Of a DNA stretch of 64,000 bases, positions 18,490-28,111 are shown piece after piece. Numbering within the stretch: the stretch's first letter is position 1; each line of letters begins with the position of its first letter. The notes beneath the pieces were generated by a model. It was not told where the DNA came from, made no database searches, and saw nothing but the letters and a program-made list of their open reading frames with translations. The stretch covers positions 4,749,001 to 4,813,000 of the forward strand of contig NZ_AP017367.1 in assembly GCF_001548395.1 (NCBI RefSeq), read 5' to 3'. The DNA is from Leptolyngbya sp. O-77 (lineage in GTDB: Bacteria; Cyanobacteriota; Cyanobacteriia; Elainellales; Elainellaceae). A program made the translations under genes and the position numbers.

Positions 18490-19710
18490 ATGTCGGATTA
18501 TCAGGAACGCATTTACTCCCGAAGTGGGGACTTTGCTATTGGGGTTAGGAATGAGTCTGGAGGGGAATCCAGAAATTTTTTAGGGCGTGTTTGGAACGCA
18601 GGTCTTGGGCTGGCAGGGCTAGGACTGGGTTGCTGGATGGGGGCGATCGCCCTTGCGCTGCCATCCACCGCCCAGACCTTACCTGAACCTATGCCCTACG
18701 AACCTAGCGGAGGGGTTCCCTCTCGTGCGGCGGCAGCGATTCCGGCAGAAGCAGCCAGCACCGAATACACACTGGGAGCGGGCGATCAGGTGCGGGTTGA
18801 TGTTTTTGGCGTTGCCGATCTCAGCGGCAAAACGTATACCCTGTTGTCCGACGGTTCCCTGACCTTGCCCTGGGTCGGAAAGGTGGTTTTGCAGGGATTG
18901 ACGACCGAACAGGCTTCAGAAACCCTGGTGCAGCGCTATCGCCGCTATATCCACCGACCGTCGATTACCGTCAGCTTGGTCAGCCCGCGCCCGGTTCGCA
19001 TCGGCGTGGTGGGCGAGGTGAATCGTCCCGGCGCGTACACCACTGGGCAATCGGCGGGCGGCACAATCGAGGGCGACGGGGCAGCCGCTCCCATTCGCAC
19101 CGTGACGCAGGCCATCCAGGCCGCAGGCGGCATCACTCAATTAGCCGATATCCGCAACATCGAGATTCGCCGGCCGCAGTTAGGAAATCGTCAGGAGGTG
19201 ATTCGGGTAGACCTGTGGGCATTTTTGCAGGCAGGCGAACTGGATCAGGACATTCCCCTGCGAGATGGCGACACGCTGATCGTGCCGACAGTCAGCGCCC
19301 TCGATCCTCGCGAAGCCGTCCAGTTGGCCGCCGCAAACTTTTCGCCCGAAACGGTCAGAATTAACGTCGTCGGTGAGGTGAAGTCTCCCGGAACGCTGGC
19401 GCTACAGTCCAACACGTCGCTCAATCAGGCGATTCTGGCGGCGGGCGGGTTTGACCTGACTCGCGCCCGCACCAGCGAAGTGCAGTTAATCCGCATCAAT
19501 CCAGACGGTTCAGCCGTCCGTCGAGAAATTCAGGTAGATCTCTCCGCCGAGGTCAACGAAGCCACCAATCCGGCCCTGAGAAACAACGACATTGTGGTGG
19601 TGGGTCGCTCTGGGCTGGCGCGAACCGGAGACTTTTTGAATACGCTATTGGGGCCGATTAATCCGTTTGTGGGGGTGTTTAGCATCCTCCGAATTTTTGG
19701 CGGGAACTGA
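18490..19710 (+). CDS. polysaccharide export protein, Wza/OPX family
   Basis: 406 residues from the ATG at 18490, chosen for the AAGGAG site 9 bp upstream. An N-terminal signal-like hydrophobic segment (GLGLAGLGLGCWMGAIALALP) ends near an A-L-P-S-T-A-Q cleavage site. A Poly_export domain follows (YTLGAGDQVRVDVFG, about residues 95-175), then two SLBB domains (RIGVVGEVNRPGAYT and RINVVGEVKSPGTLAL). No lipobox cysteine is obvious at the cleavage site. It should form the periplasmic/outer-membrane exit channel, and it pairs with the BY-kinase gene 215 bp downstream. Confidence 0.93.
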   Translation: MSDYQERIYSRSGDFAIGVRNESGGESRNFLGRVWNAGLGLAGLGLGCWMGAIALALPSTAQTLPEPMPYEPSGGVPSRAAAAIPAEAASTEYTLGAGDQVRVDVFGVADLSGKTYTLLSDGSLTLPWVGKVVLQGLTTEQASETLVQRYRRYIHRPSITVSLVSPRPVRIGVVGEVNRPGAYTTGQSAGGTIEGDGAAAPIRTVTQAIQAAGGITQLADIRNIEIRRPQLGNRQEVIRVDLWAFLQAGELDQDIPLRDGDTLIVPTVSALDPREAVQLAAANFSPETVRINVVGEVKSPGTLALQSNTSLNQAILAAGGFDLTRARTSEVQLIRINPDGSAVRREIQVDLSAEVNEATNPALRNNDIVVVGRSGLARTGDFLNTLLGPINPFVGVFSILRIFGGN

Positions 19711-19925
19711 TCTTCGTAGAGGTTTCGGTAGCGTTCCTAACACTGTGAGTGAGCGTGTGTGAGTGAGTGTGAATGAGAGTATGGGCGATCGCCCGTTCCT
19801 ATTCTTTGAGTTGCATTCATGTTGCATTGATAACGTTCATCAAACTGTTCATATTTTTATTCATATTTTCATCCGTGTTTTGTGCCAGTCTTCTGTAACT
19901 CCTCCAATTGCCAGTTGAGTCAGGT

Positions 19926-22307
19926 ATGAACCCAGAAAATCGTCACGAGCCGCTCCGCCTGGAGAGTAGCAACCAGTTGATCAGCCAGTTGCTCAGCCAA
20001 AATTCTGCTAGCGATGCCGATGAGTTTGCCCGCCTGATGCGAAAAGGGCTGAACATTGGTACGTATCGGCGCAGCATCTTCCGAAATTTCTGGCTAACGG
20101 CGAGCATTGTGGGATTGGTCAGCAGTCTGGCTGCCTTACGATATGCCACCACGCCCCCCACCTACTTGGGCGAGTTCCAGCTTTTGGTGGAGCCGCTGAA
20201 TACACAGGCGCGGGTGGTCGATCCACTGGCGGTGACGCGAACGGGCAATAACGTGCCGACCGAGCATTCCTTTGGCGGGCTGGATTATCCTAGCCAGATT
20301 GCTGTGCTGCAAAGCCCCGGAATGCTGGAGTCGATTGTGCAGGAAGTGAAAAAGTCTTATCCAGACTTCAACGTGGGGATGCTCCAGCGGGGGCTGACGG
20401 TGGAGCGGAAAGGGCAGACGAATACGGATATGACCAAAATTCTTCGCGTCAGCTATGTCCACTCCGACCCCGAACTGGTGGCGACGGTGCTGCGGGAAAC
20501 GTCGAATCGCTATTTGCAATACAGCCTGGAAGACCGCAAGACCCGCTACAGCGAGGGCATTAAATTTGTCGAAGATCGGCTGCCCGAATTGCAGCAGCGG
20601 GTCAATACGCTGCAAGATGAGCTGCAATCGCTGCAAGAGGAATATAACCTGGTAGACCCCAAAGAACAGGGCACGTTGCTCTCGGAAGAGGTGAGTCAGA
20701 TTACCGCAGAGGAGCGGGAAACACGCAAACTGCTGCGGGAACAGGTAACGCTGTATAACTCGCTGCGGCAACAGTTGAACCTGACCCCAGAGGAGGCGAT
20801 CGCCGCGTCTGCGCTCAGCGAAGAACCGGGCTATCTGAAGCTGCAAGAGCAGATGCAGCAGCTAGAAGCTGAGATTGCCACTCAATCAGCGCAATTTAGC
20901 GAAGAAAGCCCGATTATGCTGGATTTGCGGGCAAAGCAGCGCAATCTTTCGAGCCTGATGGGGCAGGAAGCACAGCGCATCTTGGGGCAAACTCTGGGGC
21001 AAGGAACGGGCAGTCCTCGTGTGCAGGCGTTTCAAAACTCGGTGCGGCTAAAGCTGATTGAGGAAATGGTAGCGGCGATCAACCAGATTCGCGTATTACA
21101 AGCCCGCAGCGCCGAAATTTCGGGCATCCAGGCTCAGGTGCGGAATCGGTTTCAGGAATTTCCTGCTGTCTCGCGGCGCTATAGCGAAATCCTGCGGCAG
21201 CTTGAGATTTCCAACCGCAGCCTGGATCAACTGCTCACCCAGCGCGAAAACTTTCAGATTGAATCGGCCCAGACGGAGGTGCCGTGGGAACTGGTGTCGC
21301 CCCCGACGCTGCCGAAAGACGGGCAGGGTCGCCCGATTCCCTTTGCCAAGAGCAACCGAGAACTATTGGGAGCCATCGGCGCTTCGATTTTGCTGGGGCT
21401 GCTGGCGGCTATCTTACTCGACCAGTTCCGCAATATTTTCTTTAGAACCGAAGATATCCAGGACGCGATCGACTTGCCCGTGATCGGTGTCGTGCCTTAC
21501 GATGCCAGCGCTTCTCATCTGCAAGCAGAAGCCCAGCCACAAACGATGGGCGATCGCCTCGATTCTTCTCTGTTTAAGGAAGCCTTCAGTTCGCTCTATG
21601 CCAACCTCTGCTTTATGTCGGACGGTGCGCCAATTCGCTCGATCACCGTTTGCTCTGCCTCGCCCAGCGAGGGCAAAACCACGATTGCCCTGCACCTGGC
21701 CCAGGTCGTTGCCAGCATGGGCAAGCGGGTGCTGCTGGTAGACAGCAATCTCCGCCATGCCGACTTGCATCGACGGCTGCGGCTGGAGAACGAGACGGGC
21801 TTGAGCGATGTGCTGCTGCGTGAGGTGCAGCCTGATGACTTGATCCAACCCACCAGCGTCCGTAATCTGTTTGCGCTGACCGCTGGGCAACCCTCGCTAG
21901 AAGCCGTCCGACTGCTGGCATCAGAACACATGCAGACCGTCATGTTCCGGCTGCATCAGACCTACGACCTGGTGATCTACGACGCACCCCACCTGTTGGG
22001 GCTGACGGATGCGGAGTTCATCTCCGCAAATACCGACGGCATTCTGATGGTGGTGAGCGTTTGTCAGGCTAAGAAATCGCACGTTATGCAAGCCCTGCAA
22101 TCCCTGAGCGTCCATCGCCTACCGAGTCTGGGTGTGGTTGCCAATCATCCCAACCCCAGGGCGATCGCCTCTCTGGGCTACTACAACACCCATCCGCGAC
22201 CGCTGCGGCGACAGGCCCGCATGGTGGAGGAACCCGCCCGCGCCCTGCTGAATGGCAGTTCTGGTAATTCCAGCGGCGGTAATGGTTCTCATCATTCCAG
22301 AAGCTAG
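19926..22307 (+). CDS. Wzc-like chain-length regulator and BY-tyrosine kinase
   Basis: 793 residues from the ATG at 19926. A Wzz domain with a first membrane segment (about 50-80), long coiled coils (about 210-480), a second membrane segment (LLGAIGASILLGLLAAILL) and a cytoplasmic CpsD-type kinase domain are seen. The kinase has Walker A SPSEGKTT (near residue 580), Walker A' VLLVDSNLR and Walker B LVIYDAP. It controls polymer length and couples synthesis to export through the adjacent Wza-like channel. The C-terminal tail is Ser/Gly/Asn/His-rich and has only a Tyr pair (LGYYNTH), without the usual tyrosine cluster. Confidence 0.93.
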   Translation: MNPENRHEPLRLESSNQLISQLLSQNSASDADEFARLMRKGLNIGTYRRSIFRNFWLTASIVGLVSSLAALRYATTPPTYLGEFQLLVEPLNTQARVVDPLAVTRTGNNVPTEHSFGGLDYPSQIAVLQSPGMLESIVQEVKKSYPDFNVGMLQRGLTVERKGQTNTDMTKILRVSYVHSDPELVATVLRETSNRYLQYSLEDRKTRYSEGIKFVEDRLPELQQRVNTLQDELQSLQEEYNLVDPKEQGTLLSEEVSQITAEERETRKLLREQVTLYNSLRQQLNLTPEEAIAASALSEEPGYLKLQEQMQQLEAEIATQSAQFSEESPIMLDLRAKQRNLSSLMGQEAQRILGQTLGQGTGSPRVQAFQNSVRLKLIEEMVAAINQIRVLQARSAEISGIQAQVRNRFQEFPAVSRRYSEILRQLEISNRSLDQLLTQRENFQIESAQTEVPWELVSPPTLPKDGQGRPIPFAKSNRELLGAIGASILLGLLAAILLDQFRNIFFRTEDIQDAIDLPVIGVVPYDASASHLQAEAQPQTMGDRLDSSLFKEAFSSLYANLCFMSDGAPIRSITVCSASPSEGKTTIALHLAQVVASMGKRVLLVDSNLRHADLHRRLRLENETGLSDVLLREVQPDDLIQPTSVRNLFALTAGQPSLEAVRLLASEHMQTVMFRLHQTYDLVIYDAPHLLGLTDAEFISANTDGILMVVSVCQAKKSHVMQALQSLSVHRLPSLGVVANHPNPRAIASLGYYNTHPRPLRRQARMVEEPARALLNGSSGNSSGGNGSHHSRS

Positions 22308-22382
22308 ACACGGTTCAAGAAAGCTGGTTTTTCCCTTGTATCGAACGTGACTCAACTTAAATCTTTAGCGGTGGAGAGTGTA

Positions 22383-23594
22383 ATGCGGATTGCAATTGTC
22401 GGTTGTGGATTCGTTGCAGACTACTATCTCAAAACCTTGCAGCGGCATCCAGAACTCAAGCTGATGGGCGTGATGGATCGCGTTCCAGAACGCGCTGAGC
22501 GCTTTTCCGCATACCATTCCGTCCCTCGGTATGACACGTTCGACGATCTGTTGCAAGATCCCAACGTAGATATTGTCCTCAACCTCACCAATCCCCGCAG
22601 CCATTACCAGGTTTCCAGAGATTGCCTGGCCGCTGGCAAACACGTCTATTCTGAAAAACCGCTGGCGATGGACATGGCAGACGCAACCGAACTGGTTGAA
22701 CTGGCTGAAGATCGCGGACTGCTCATTGCTTCAGCGCCGTGTAGCGTGCTGGGCGAAACGGCGCAGACGGTGTGGCGGGCGCTGCGGGAAAATCGCATCG
22801 GCAAAGTGCGCCTAGTCTATGCCGAAATGGACGACGGGCTGGTTCACAAAATGCCCTACCCAAAATGGGTCAGCGAATCGGGCGTGCCCTGGCCCTATAA
22901 GGACGAATTTGAAGTGGGCTGCACGCTGGAACATGCGGGCTATTACGTGACCTGGCTGACGGCATTTTTTGGCCCAGCAGAGTCGGTGACGGCGTTTTCC
23001 TCCTGCCTGATTCCTGACAAGGAAACGGACGTGCCTCTGGCGGTGAATGCGCCCGATTTTTCCGTTGCCTGCATCAAGTTTGCCTCTGGCGTGGTGGCGC
23101 GGCTCACCTGCGGCATTGTGGCCCCGCATGACCACGGGCTACGAATCATTGGCGACGACGGCGTGTTGGGCATTCACGACTGCTGGTATTACGAAGACCC
23201 GGTATATATCCAGCGGATGGTGACCCTGCGCCGCAAAGCCTTTATGAGTCCGATCAAACAGCGCTATCCGCTGCTGAGAAAAGGGGGCAAACGGTTTAAC
23301 TACAAGGGTTCTCAGCAGATGGACTTTGCTCGTGGCGTGGCGGAAATGGCAGCGGCGATCGCCGAAGGTCGGCCCTGTCGCCTGTCGCCCCGCTTTTCGC
23401 TCCACAACAATGAAATCGTGCTGGCGATTCAAAACGCAAGGGAAACCAGCCGAACCTATCGACTCACCACAACCTTTGAGCCAATCGCGCCGATGCCCTG
23501 GGCCAGTGAGGGGGGAGAGACAAGGGAACAGCCAGAATTGGAGCCAATGTCCACGGCTAAGGTCGCAGCTTTAACATCCAAAGTCCCGCACTAG
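22383..23594 (+). CDS. Gfo/Idh/MocA-family oxidoreductase
   Basis: 403 residues from the ATG at 22383 (MRIAIVGCGFVADYY), the natural Rossmann start; 12 extra residues are possible from 22347. The NAD(P)-binding glycine motif is GCGFVA and the catalytic-lysine motif is SEKPLAMD. A C-terminal substrate domain follows with EHAGYYVTWL. It probably oxidises or reduces a sugar or nucleotide-sugar for the surrounding polysaccharide locus; the substrate is unknown. The last 40 residues are poorly conserved and acidic. Confidence 0.9.
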   Translation: MRIAIVGCGFVADYYLKTLQRHPELKLMGVMDRVPERAERFSAYHSVPRYDTFDDLLQDPNVDIVLNLTNPRSHYQVSRDCLAAGKHVYSEKPLAMDMADATELVELAEDRGLLIASAPCSVLGETAQTVWRALRENRIGKVRLVYAEMDDGLVHKMPYPKWVSESGVPWPYKDEFEVGCTLEHAGYYVTWLTAFFGPAESVTAFSSCLIPDKETDVPLAVNAPDFSVACIKFASGVVARLTCGIVAPHDHGLRIIGDDGVLGIHDCWYYEDPVYIQRMVTLRRKAFMSPIKQRYPLLRKGGKRFNYKGSQQMDFARGVAEMAAAIAEGRPCRLSPRFSLHNNEIVLAIQNARETSRTYRLTTTFEPIAPMPWASEGGETREQPELEPMSTAKVAALTSKVPH

Positions 23595-23596
23595 AT

Positions 23597-23640
23597 TCGC
23601 ACTCAAGTCGCACTCAAGTCGCACTCAAGTCGCACTTAAT
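23597..23640 (+). repeat. 11-bp tandem repeat
   Basis: Four units of TCGCACTCAAG (the last TCGCACTTAAT) lie between the two Gfo/Idh/MocA genes, right after the first gene's stop codon. No function is evident. Confidence 0.85.
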
Positions 23641-23661
23641 TTCTCGCACTAAATTTCTGAG

Positions 23662-24804
23662 ATGCAAACACCATCACGCACCATTCGCTGGGGCATTTTG
23701 GGAACGGGCTATATTTCTAGGGCGTTTGCTGAGGGACTGCGGCCGCTGCCGGGGGCGCAACTGGTGGCGATCGCCTCGCGTACCCTATCCAGCGCCCAGC
23801 AGTTTGCCCGAGAGTTTGGCGTAGCCAAAGCCTACGGCAGCTATGGGGAACTGGTTCAGGATGCTGAGGTGGATGTGGTGTACATCGGCACGCCCAACAG
23901 CCGCCACCGCGACGACTGCCTGCTGTGTCTGGGAGCGGGCAAGCCTGTGTTGTGCGAAAAGCCCTTTGCGCTGAATGCGCGGGAAGCTGGCGAGGTGATT
24001 GAGTTTGCCCGCAAGCAGCACCTCTTTTGCATGGAGGCAATGTGGATGCGCTTCTTGCCGCTGGTGCAGCGAGTCCGGCAGATGGTTCAAAGCGGGGCGA
24101 TCGGCGAAGTGTGTACGCTGACGGCGGAGTTTGGCTATCCGGCTGCATTTGACCCGTCGAGCCGCTTGTTTAACCGGGAACTGGGGGGCGGGGCGCTACT
24201 GGATCGGGGCGTGTATCCACTGTCGCTGGCGTACTTCTTGCTGGGGGAACCGGAGAGCGTGGTCAGTCAGGCGGCGATCGCCACCACGGGCGTTGATGAA
24301 CAGTCCAGCTATTTACTGAAATATGCGGGCGGGCAATTGGCGATGCTGTCGGCAAATCTGCGAACCTACGCCAGCAACGAAGCTGTGATTACAGGCACTC
24401 GCGGACAAATTCGCATCCATGCGCCGTTTTATAAGCCGCATCAGCTTTCGGTGGCGACGTTTGCGGCAGCGGGCAATGGCTCAAGCCAAGCCTCAGGCGG
24501 GAATCGTCCCTCCAGCCTGAAGCAAACCATAACATCCGCTGTTCAAGACAATTCCCTTCTGCAACGCCTCTATCTGCAATTCGGCGATCCGTTCCTCAAG
24601 CGACTCCGCCAGCCAACCAAAACCATCCTGGAGCCATACGCGGGGAATGGCTACGGCTATGAAGCCGCCGAGGTGATGCGTTGTCTTCGCAGCGGCGAGA
24701 TCGAGAGCAGGATTATGCCGCTAGACGAGACGCTGGCTATTCAAAAAACAATGGACGAGATGCGTCGCCAGTGGGGTCTGGTGTATCCTCAAGACGAGAT
24801 CTGA
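23662..24804 (+). CDS. Gfo/Idh/MocA-family oxidoreductase
   Basis: 380 residues. The Rossmann fold starts IRWGILGTGYISRAF, the catalytic motif is CEKPFALNA, and the substrate domain has MEAMWMRFLPLV and GGGALLDRGVYPLSLA, as in trans-dihydrodiol/xylose-dehydrogenase-like members. It is not a close copy of the preceding oxidoreductase, so the two probably act on different intermediates. Its 3' end overlaps the convergent glycosyltransferase gene by 16 bp. Confidence 0.92.
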   Translation: MQTPSRTIRWGILGTGYISRAFAEGLRPLPGAQLVAIASRTLSSAQQFAREFGVAKAYGSYGELVQDAEVDVVYIGTPNSRHRDDCLLCLGAGKPVLCEKPFALNAREAGEVIEFARKQHLFCMEAMWMRFLPLVQRVRQMVQSGAIGEVCTLTAEFGYPAAFDPSSRLFNRELGGGALLDRGVYPLSLAYFLLGEPESVVSQAAIATTGVDEQSSYLLKYAGGQLAMLSANLRTYASNEAVITGTRGQIRIHAPFYKPHQLSVATFAAAGNGSSQASGGNRPSSLKQTITSAVQDNSLLQRLYLQFGDPFLKRLRQPTKTILEPYAGNGYGYEAAEVMRCLRSGEIESRIMPLDETLAIQKTMDEMRRQWGLVYPQDEI

Positions 24805-26120
24805 CTTGAGATCTGACTAGGAACTTTTTCGAGATTGCCAGGAAGGGCGATCGCGCCTGAGTCCCGTTCCTTAGAGTCCCGTTCCTGTATAGAGTCTGCC
24901 ATGTCTGCAATTCCTGGATGCGTCACGTAGCGCTGGAATAACGCCGCCAGCCTTGCCGCTTCTACACTGGCACTGTGGGACTGAGCCACTCGCGCTGCGC
25001 CAGCCTGTCCCATGCGCTCCAAATCTGCCAGCGGTGTCTTCAAGACCTGGCGCATCGCCGCCGCCAGCGCCGTTACGGAACCCGAGGGCACCAGCCAGCC
25101 GCAGACTCCCGGCTCCACCAGTTCAGGAATCCCGGCAATATAGGTACTCAGCACGGGTCGCCCTAGCGCCAGCGACTCCATCAGCACTACGGGCAGCCCC
25201 TCGGCAAAGCTGGGCAGCACCATCACCTGCGCCGCCAAAATCTGCTGCTGCACTTCCGCATTGGTCGCCCAGCCCGTGATTTCCAGATAGTCGTGCAGGT
25301 TCAGAACATTGATACGCTGTTCAATCTGCGCCCGCAGCGGCCCATCACCCACTAGGACGACCTTAAACCTTAATCCCTCTGCTGCAAGCTGGCTCACCGC
25401 TTCCACCAGCAGCAGGTGGCCCTTTTGCTCCCCCAGTCGCCCCACGCAGACAAAGCGGGCCTCCTGCGGCAGCGGTACAGACGGCTGCGATAAGAATAAG
25501 TCATCTACGCCGCAGTGGACGATGTGAATCTTTGACCACTGCGGATAGTCGCACCAGCGGAAAAGCTGACTTTCGGTAAAGGAACTAATGGCGACGACAA
25601 AGGCAGCGTGGCGAATTTTTTCGGAAAGGGCGATCGCCTCTGGCTTGTCAAACTCGTGGGGGCCGTGAACCGTGAAGCTATAGGACGGCCCGCCCAGCGC
25701 ATGACACAGCATCGCCACTGCGGCTGCATTCGTGCCAAAGTGCGCGTGTACGTGGTCGATGCCCATTTCCATGCAGCCGCGCAGCAATCCACAGGCCTCA
25801 GCTAAGTAAACTAGGTTTACCAGCAGCCCCCTATCCGATTTCCAGCCCGTTTTGAGCGCTAGTCGCAGCGCAGCGAGAAACCGTTGAGGGCGGCTCATCA
25901 CCCCGCGAACCACATTCAGCAGCAGATCAAATTTAGAGCCTAGAATAAACCGTGTTTTTTGAAACTCTTGCTGATCCGCTGCGTCAGTCAGCGCCAGTTC
26001 TGGCTTGCGAATCGAGAAACGGGTTATCTCAATTCCCTGCGTTTCCAGTTCCAGAATTTCTCGACGGATGAATGTGCAGCTTGCGTAGGGATGCTGATTC
26101 ATCAGGTAAGCAATCTTCAT
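24789..26120 (-). CDS. glycosyltransferase family 4, WcaL/colanic-acid type
   Basis: 443 residues. The N-terminal domain begins MKIAYLMNQHPYASCTFIRREI, typical of the WcaL-like group, with DHVHAHFGTNAA and FTVHGPHEF. The donor domain has CVGRLGEQKGHLLL and the FAEGLPVVLMESLALGRPVL motif (E-x7-E). It adds a sugar to the lipid-linked repeat unit. The start codon abuts the end of a MITE-like repeat (26121-26213), so the 5' leader is entirely repeat sequence. The C-terminus carries a short non-conserved tail. Confidence 0.92.
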   Translation of the reverse strand: MKIAYLMNQHPYASCTFIRREILELETQGIEITRFSIRKPELALTDAADQQEFQKTRFILGSKFDLLLNVVRGVMSRPQRFLAALRLALKTGWKSDRGLLVNLVYLAEACGLLRGCMEMGIDHVHAHFGTNAAAVAMLCHALGGPSYSFTVHGPHEFDKPEAIALSEKIRHAAFVVAISSFTESQLFRWCDYPQWSKIHIVHCGVDDLFLSQPSVPLPQEARFVCVGRLGEQKGHLLLVEAVSQLAAEGLRFKVVLVGDGPLRAQIEQRINVLNLHDYLEITGWATNAEVQQQILAAQVMVLPSFAEGLPVVLMESLALGRPVLSTYIAGIPELVEPGVCGWLVPSGSVTALAAAMRQVLKTPLADLERMGQAGAARVAQSHSASVEAARLAALFQRYVTHPGIADMADSIQERDSKERDSGAIALPGNLEKVPSQISSQISS

Positions 26121-26213
26121 ACAGCGTTTTTGAAGCTAGTAAGGCACACGGATGGTCAATAAGCTCTTGCCTCGTGAGGGCAGCATGTGCCTCACCCCGC
26201 AAGAAAATGCTGT
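26121..26213 (+). repeat. MITE-like repeat, copy 2
   Basis: 93 bp with ends ACAGCGTTTTTGAAGCTAGT and CAAGAAAATGCTGT, which are inverted repeats of each other in their outer bases (ACAGC / GCTGT). It matches the copy at 52967-53059 in length and at both ends, and the copy at 16288 in its interior. No coding capacity. It forms the 5' leader of the adjacent minus-strand GT4 gene. Confidence 0.82.
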
Positions 26214-26727
26214 AGCAGCGATGCACTCAGAGAAAAATGAAGTTCACAGGATTGTGACATATCGCAGCACTGCATTTATGTCCCGGACAACACTAAGGTG
26301 GGAAGGTAGCCGACTGTGCAAGTTCTGTGTGTTTCAAAATTATGTTTCATATGAACAGTTCAGAGCGAGATAAAGACGGGGGGTTGGGATTTGGCCTGGC
26401 ACGGAGCTTTTTAGAATTATGAAGTTTACATGAACTTGAAACGTAGAAACTGTAAAGCTGATGATCTAGAACAAAGCCATGCAGCAGTGTCCTCAGTGTA
26501 TTCACGGAAACATTTCTAGCCCAAAAGACGCTTGAATTCATGGGACTTTAGCCCGATCCGTCTTGGAAAGAGGCGATCGCCCACGTCATAGTTGTCAATT
26601 CTTGAATATGAAGTTTACGTGAATCTGAGGTATAGATATTGCGAAAATCAGGTGTTGCCTAAAGAATAAATTCGAGCAGAGCTAAGTGTATTCACTGAAG
26701 CTCCTCTGTTGCTCCGGGGTTGCAGTT
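26214..26727. other. intergenic region with an imperfect 100-bp direct duplication
   Basis: Two related segments of about 100 bp lie at 26416-26520 and 26607-26711. Each starts with TATGAAGTTTACRTGAAY and ends with GTGTATTCACKGAA, and the internal spacing between these landmarks is the same (about 78 bp). The second copy runs to within 20 bp of the GT2 start. It may be a duplicated promoter or operator. The rest of the region shows nothing recognisable. Confidence 0.6.
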
Positions 26728-27987
26728 ATGGTCATCACTGATTGGGTCTTGCTTCTGCTGTCTGGAGTCATTCTGATTCCTTGCGCCGTTCTACTCACTG
26801 AGTGTGTAATGGCGTTACGGATTTCGCAGAAGTCGTCAGGCAGACTGCCTCGTTTGTGTTCAGAAGAGGATTCGTGGTCTGGTATACGAAGCGATGTGGA
26901 AGCGGGCGATCGCTCGTTCCGGTTTATGGTGCTTATGCCTGCTCACAACGAGGAGCTTGGCATTTCAGACTGCTTGCATCACCTCATCCGCGAGGTTGAT
27001 TCTCCTGAGCAGGTCTTAGTCGTAGCAGATAACTGCACGGATCAGACAGCGGCGATCGCTCGTTCCTTTGGAGTGAACGTGATCGAGCGCCAAGACCCGG
27101 CTCGGCTTGGCAAAGGCTATGCGCTGGACTATGGTCTGAGGCATCTCGAAGCTGTGCGTCCAGAGGTCGTCGTTCTTGTAGATGCAGATTGCGTAGCACG
27201 TTCGGGTAGCATTCAGCGAATTGCTCAGTTGGCGTTCCAGGAAAATCGTCCCGTTCAGGCAGTCTATTTGATGCAGGCTCCTGAGGCTCCAAGTCAACGA
27301 GATCTGATTTCTGCTTTGGCCTTTTTGTTTAAGAATCTGGTTCGTCCCGCAGGAATGGCGCAGCTTGGACTTCCTTGCTGGCTGACGGGTACAGGTATGG
27401 CCTTTCCGTGGTCAGTGATTCGCCAGGTGTCGCTGTCTAGCGGAAACTTGGTTGAGGATATGCAGATGTCGGTTGACTTGGCGATCGCAGGTTCTGCCCC
27501 CCTCTTGTGTGCAGACGCGGAAATTGGGGGCTGTCTGCCGTCTCAGCGCACCTCTGCCAAGCAGCAGCGGACACGATGGGAGCATGGTCATTTGCAAACT
27601 TTGAAAACGCAGGTACCCCGCCTGTTGCAGGCAGCGATTCATCAGCAGCGGATCGGTCTCTTGATGCTGGCACTGGATCTGGCCGTTCCGCCGCTGGCGC
27701 TGCTGGTGCTGCTTTGGACAGTGTCGGTTTTGGTTGCCATAGCGGGTTTTGCAGTGGGCGGAACGATCTTACCTCTAGTGATTTCGGCACTAGCGGGCGC
27801 GTTTTTATTAGCCGCTGTGCTGTTGGGGTGGTATCGATTCGGGCGATCGCTCGTGCCCCTGAGCGCGATCCTTGCTGTTCCGTTTTACATTCTCTGGAAG
27901 GTTCCGCTCTACGTCACATTTCTGTTCCGTCCGCAAACCAAATGGATTCGCACTGACCGCGAGACGCTTCGTACTGCTGAAGATTAG
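26728..27987 (+). CDS. membrane glycosyltransferase family 2
   Basis: 419 residues from the ATG at 26728; the in-frame GTG at 26686 falls inside a duplicated intergenic segment and is less likely. An N-terminal membrane helix (VLLLLSGVILIPCAVLL) is followed by a GT-A catalytic domain with VLMPAHNEE, VVADNCTDQTA, LVDADC (the DxD site) and the QQRTRWEHGHLQTL motif of processive-type GT2 enzymes. Three or four C-terminal helices follow. It probably extends or modifies the polysaccharide at the cytoplasmic membrane. Confidence 0.9.
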   Translation: MVITDWVLLLLSGVILIPCAVLLTECVMALRISQKSSGRLPRLCSEEDSWSGIRSDVEAGDRSFRFMVLMPAHNEELGISDCLHHLIREVDSPEQVLVVADNCTDQTAAIARSFGVNVIERQDPARLGKGYALDYGLRHLEAVRPEVVVLVDADCVARSGSIQRIAQLAFQENRPVQAVYLMQAPEAPSQRDLISALAFLFKNLVRPAGMAQLGLPCWLTGTGMAFPWSVIRQVSLSSGNLVEDMQMSVDLAIAGSAPLLCADAEIGGCLPSQRTSAKQQRTRWEHGHLQTLKTQVPRLLQAAIHQQRIGLLMLALDLAVPPLALLVLLWTVSVLVAIAGFAVGGTILPLVISALAGAFLLAAVLLGWYRFGRSLVPLSAILAVPFYILWKVPLYVTFLFRPQTKWIRTDRETLRTAED

Positions 27988-28111
27988 CAGCACAGCGTTT
28001 CAAGCAAGCGTTAATCGTAAATGCTGTGTCAGAGTTTTTTATCTACAACCTTTACCTAGAAAGAGTGGGCCGGTCACGACACTTATCGACAGGCAAGCAG
28101 GGCGCAGCACT

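Noticed and set aside
20136..20846. 236-codon open frame antisense to the BY-kinase gene
   Set aside because: It lies wholly inside a well-supported gene on the other strand, is His/Gln/Leu-rich as expected from a shadow frame and has no family motif.
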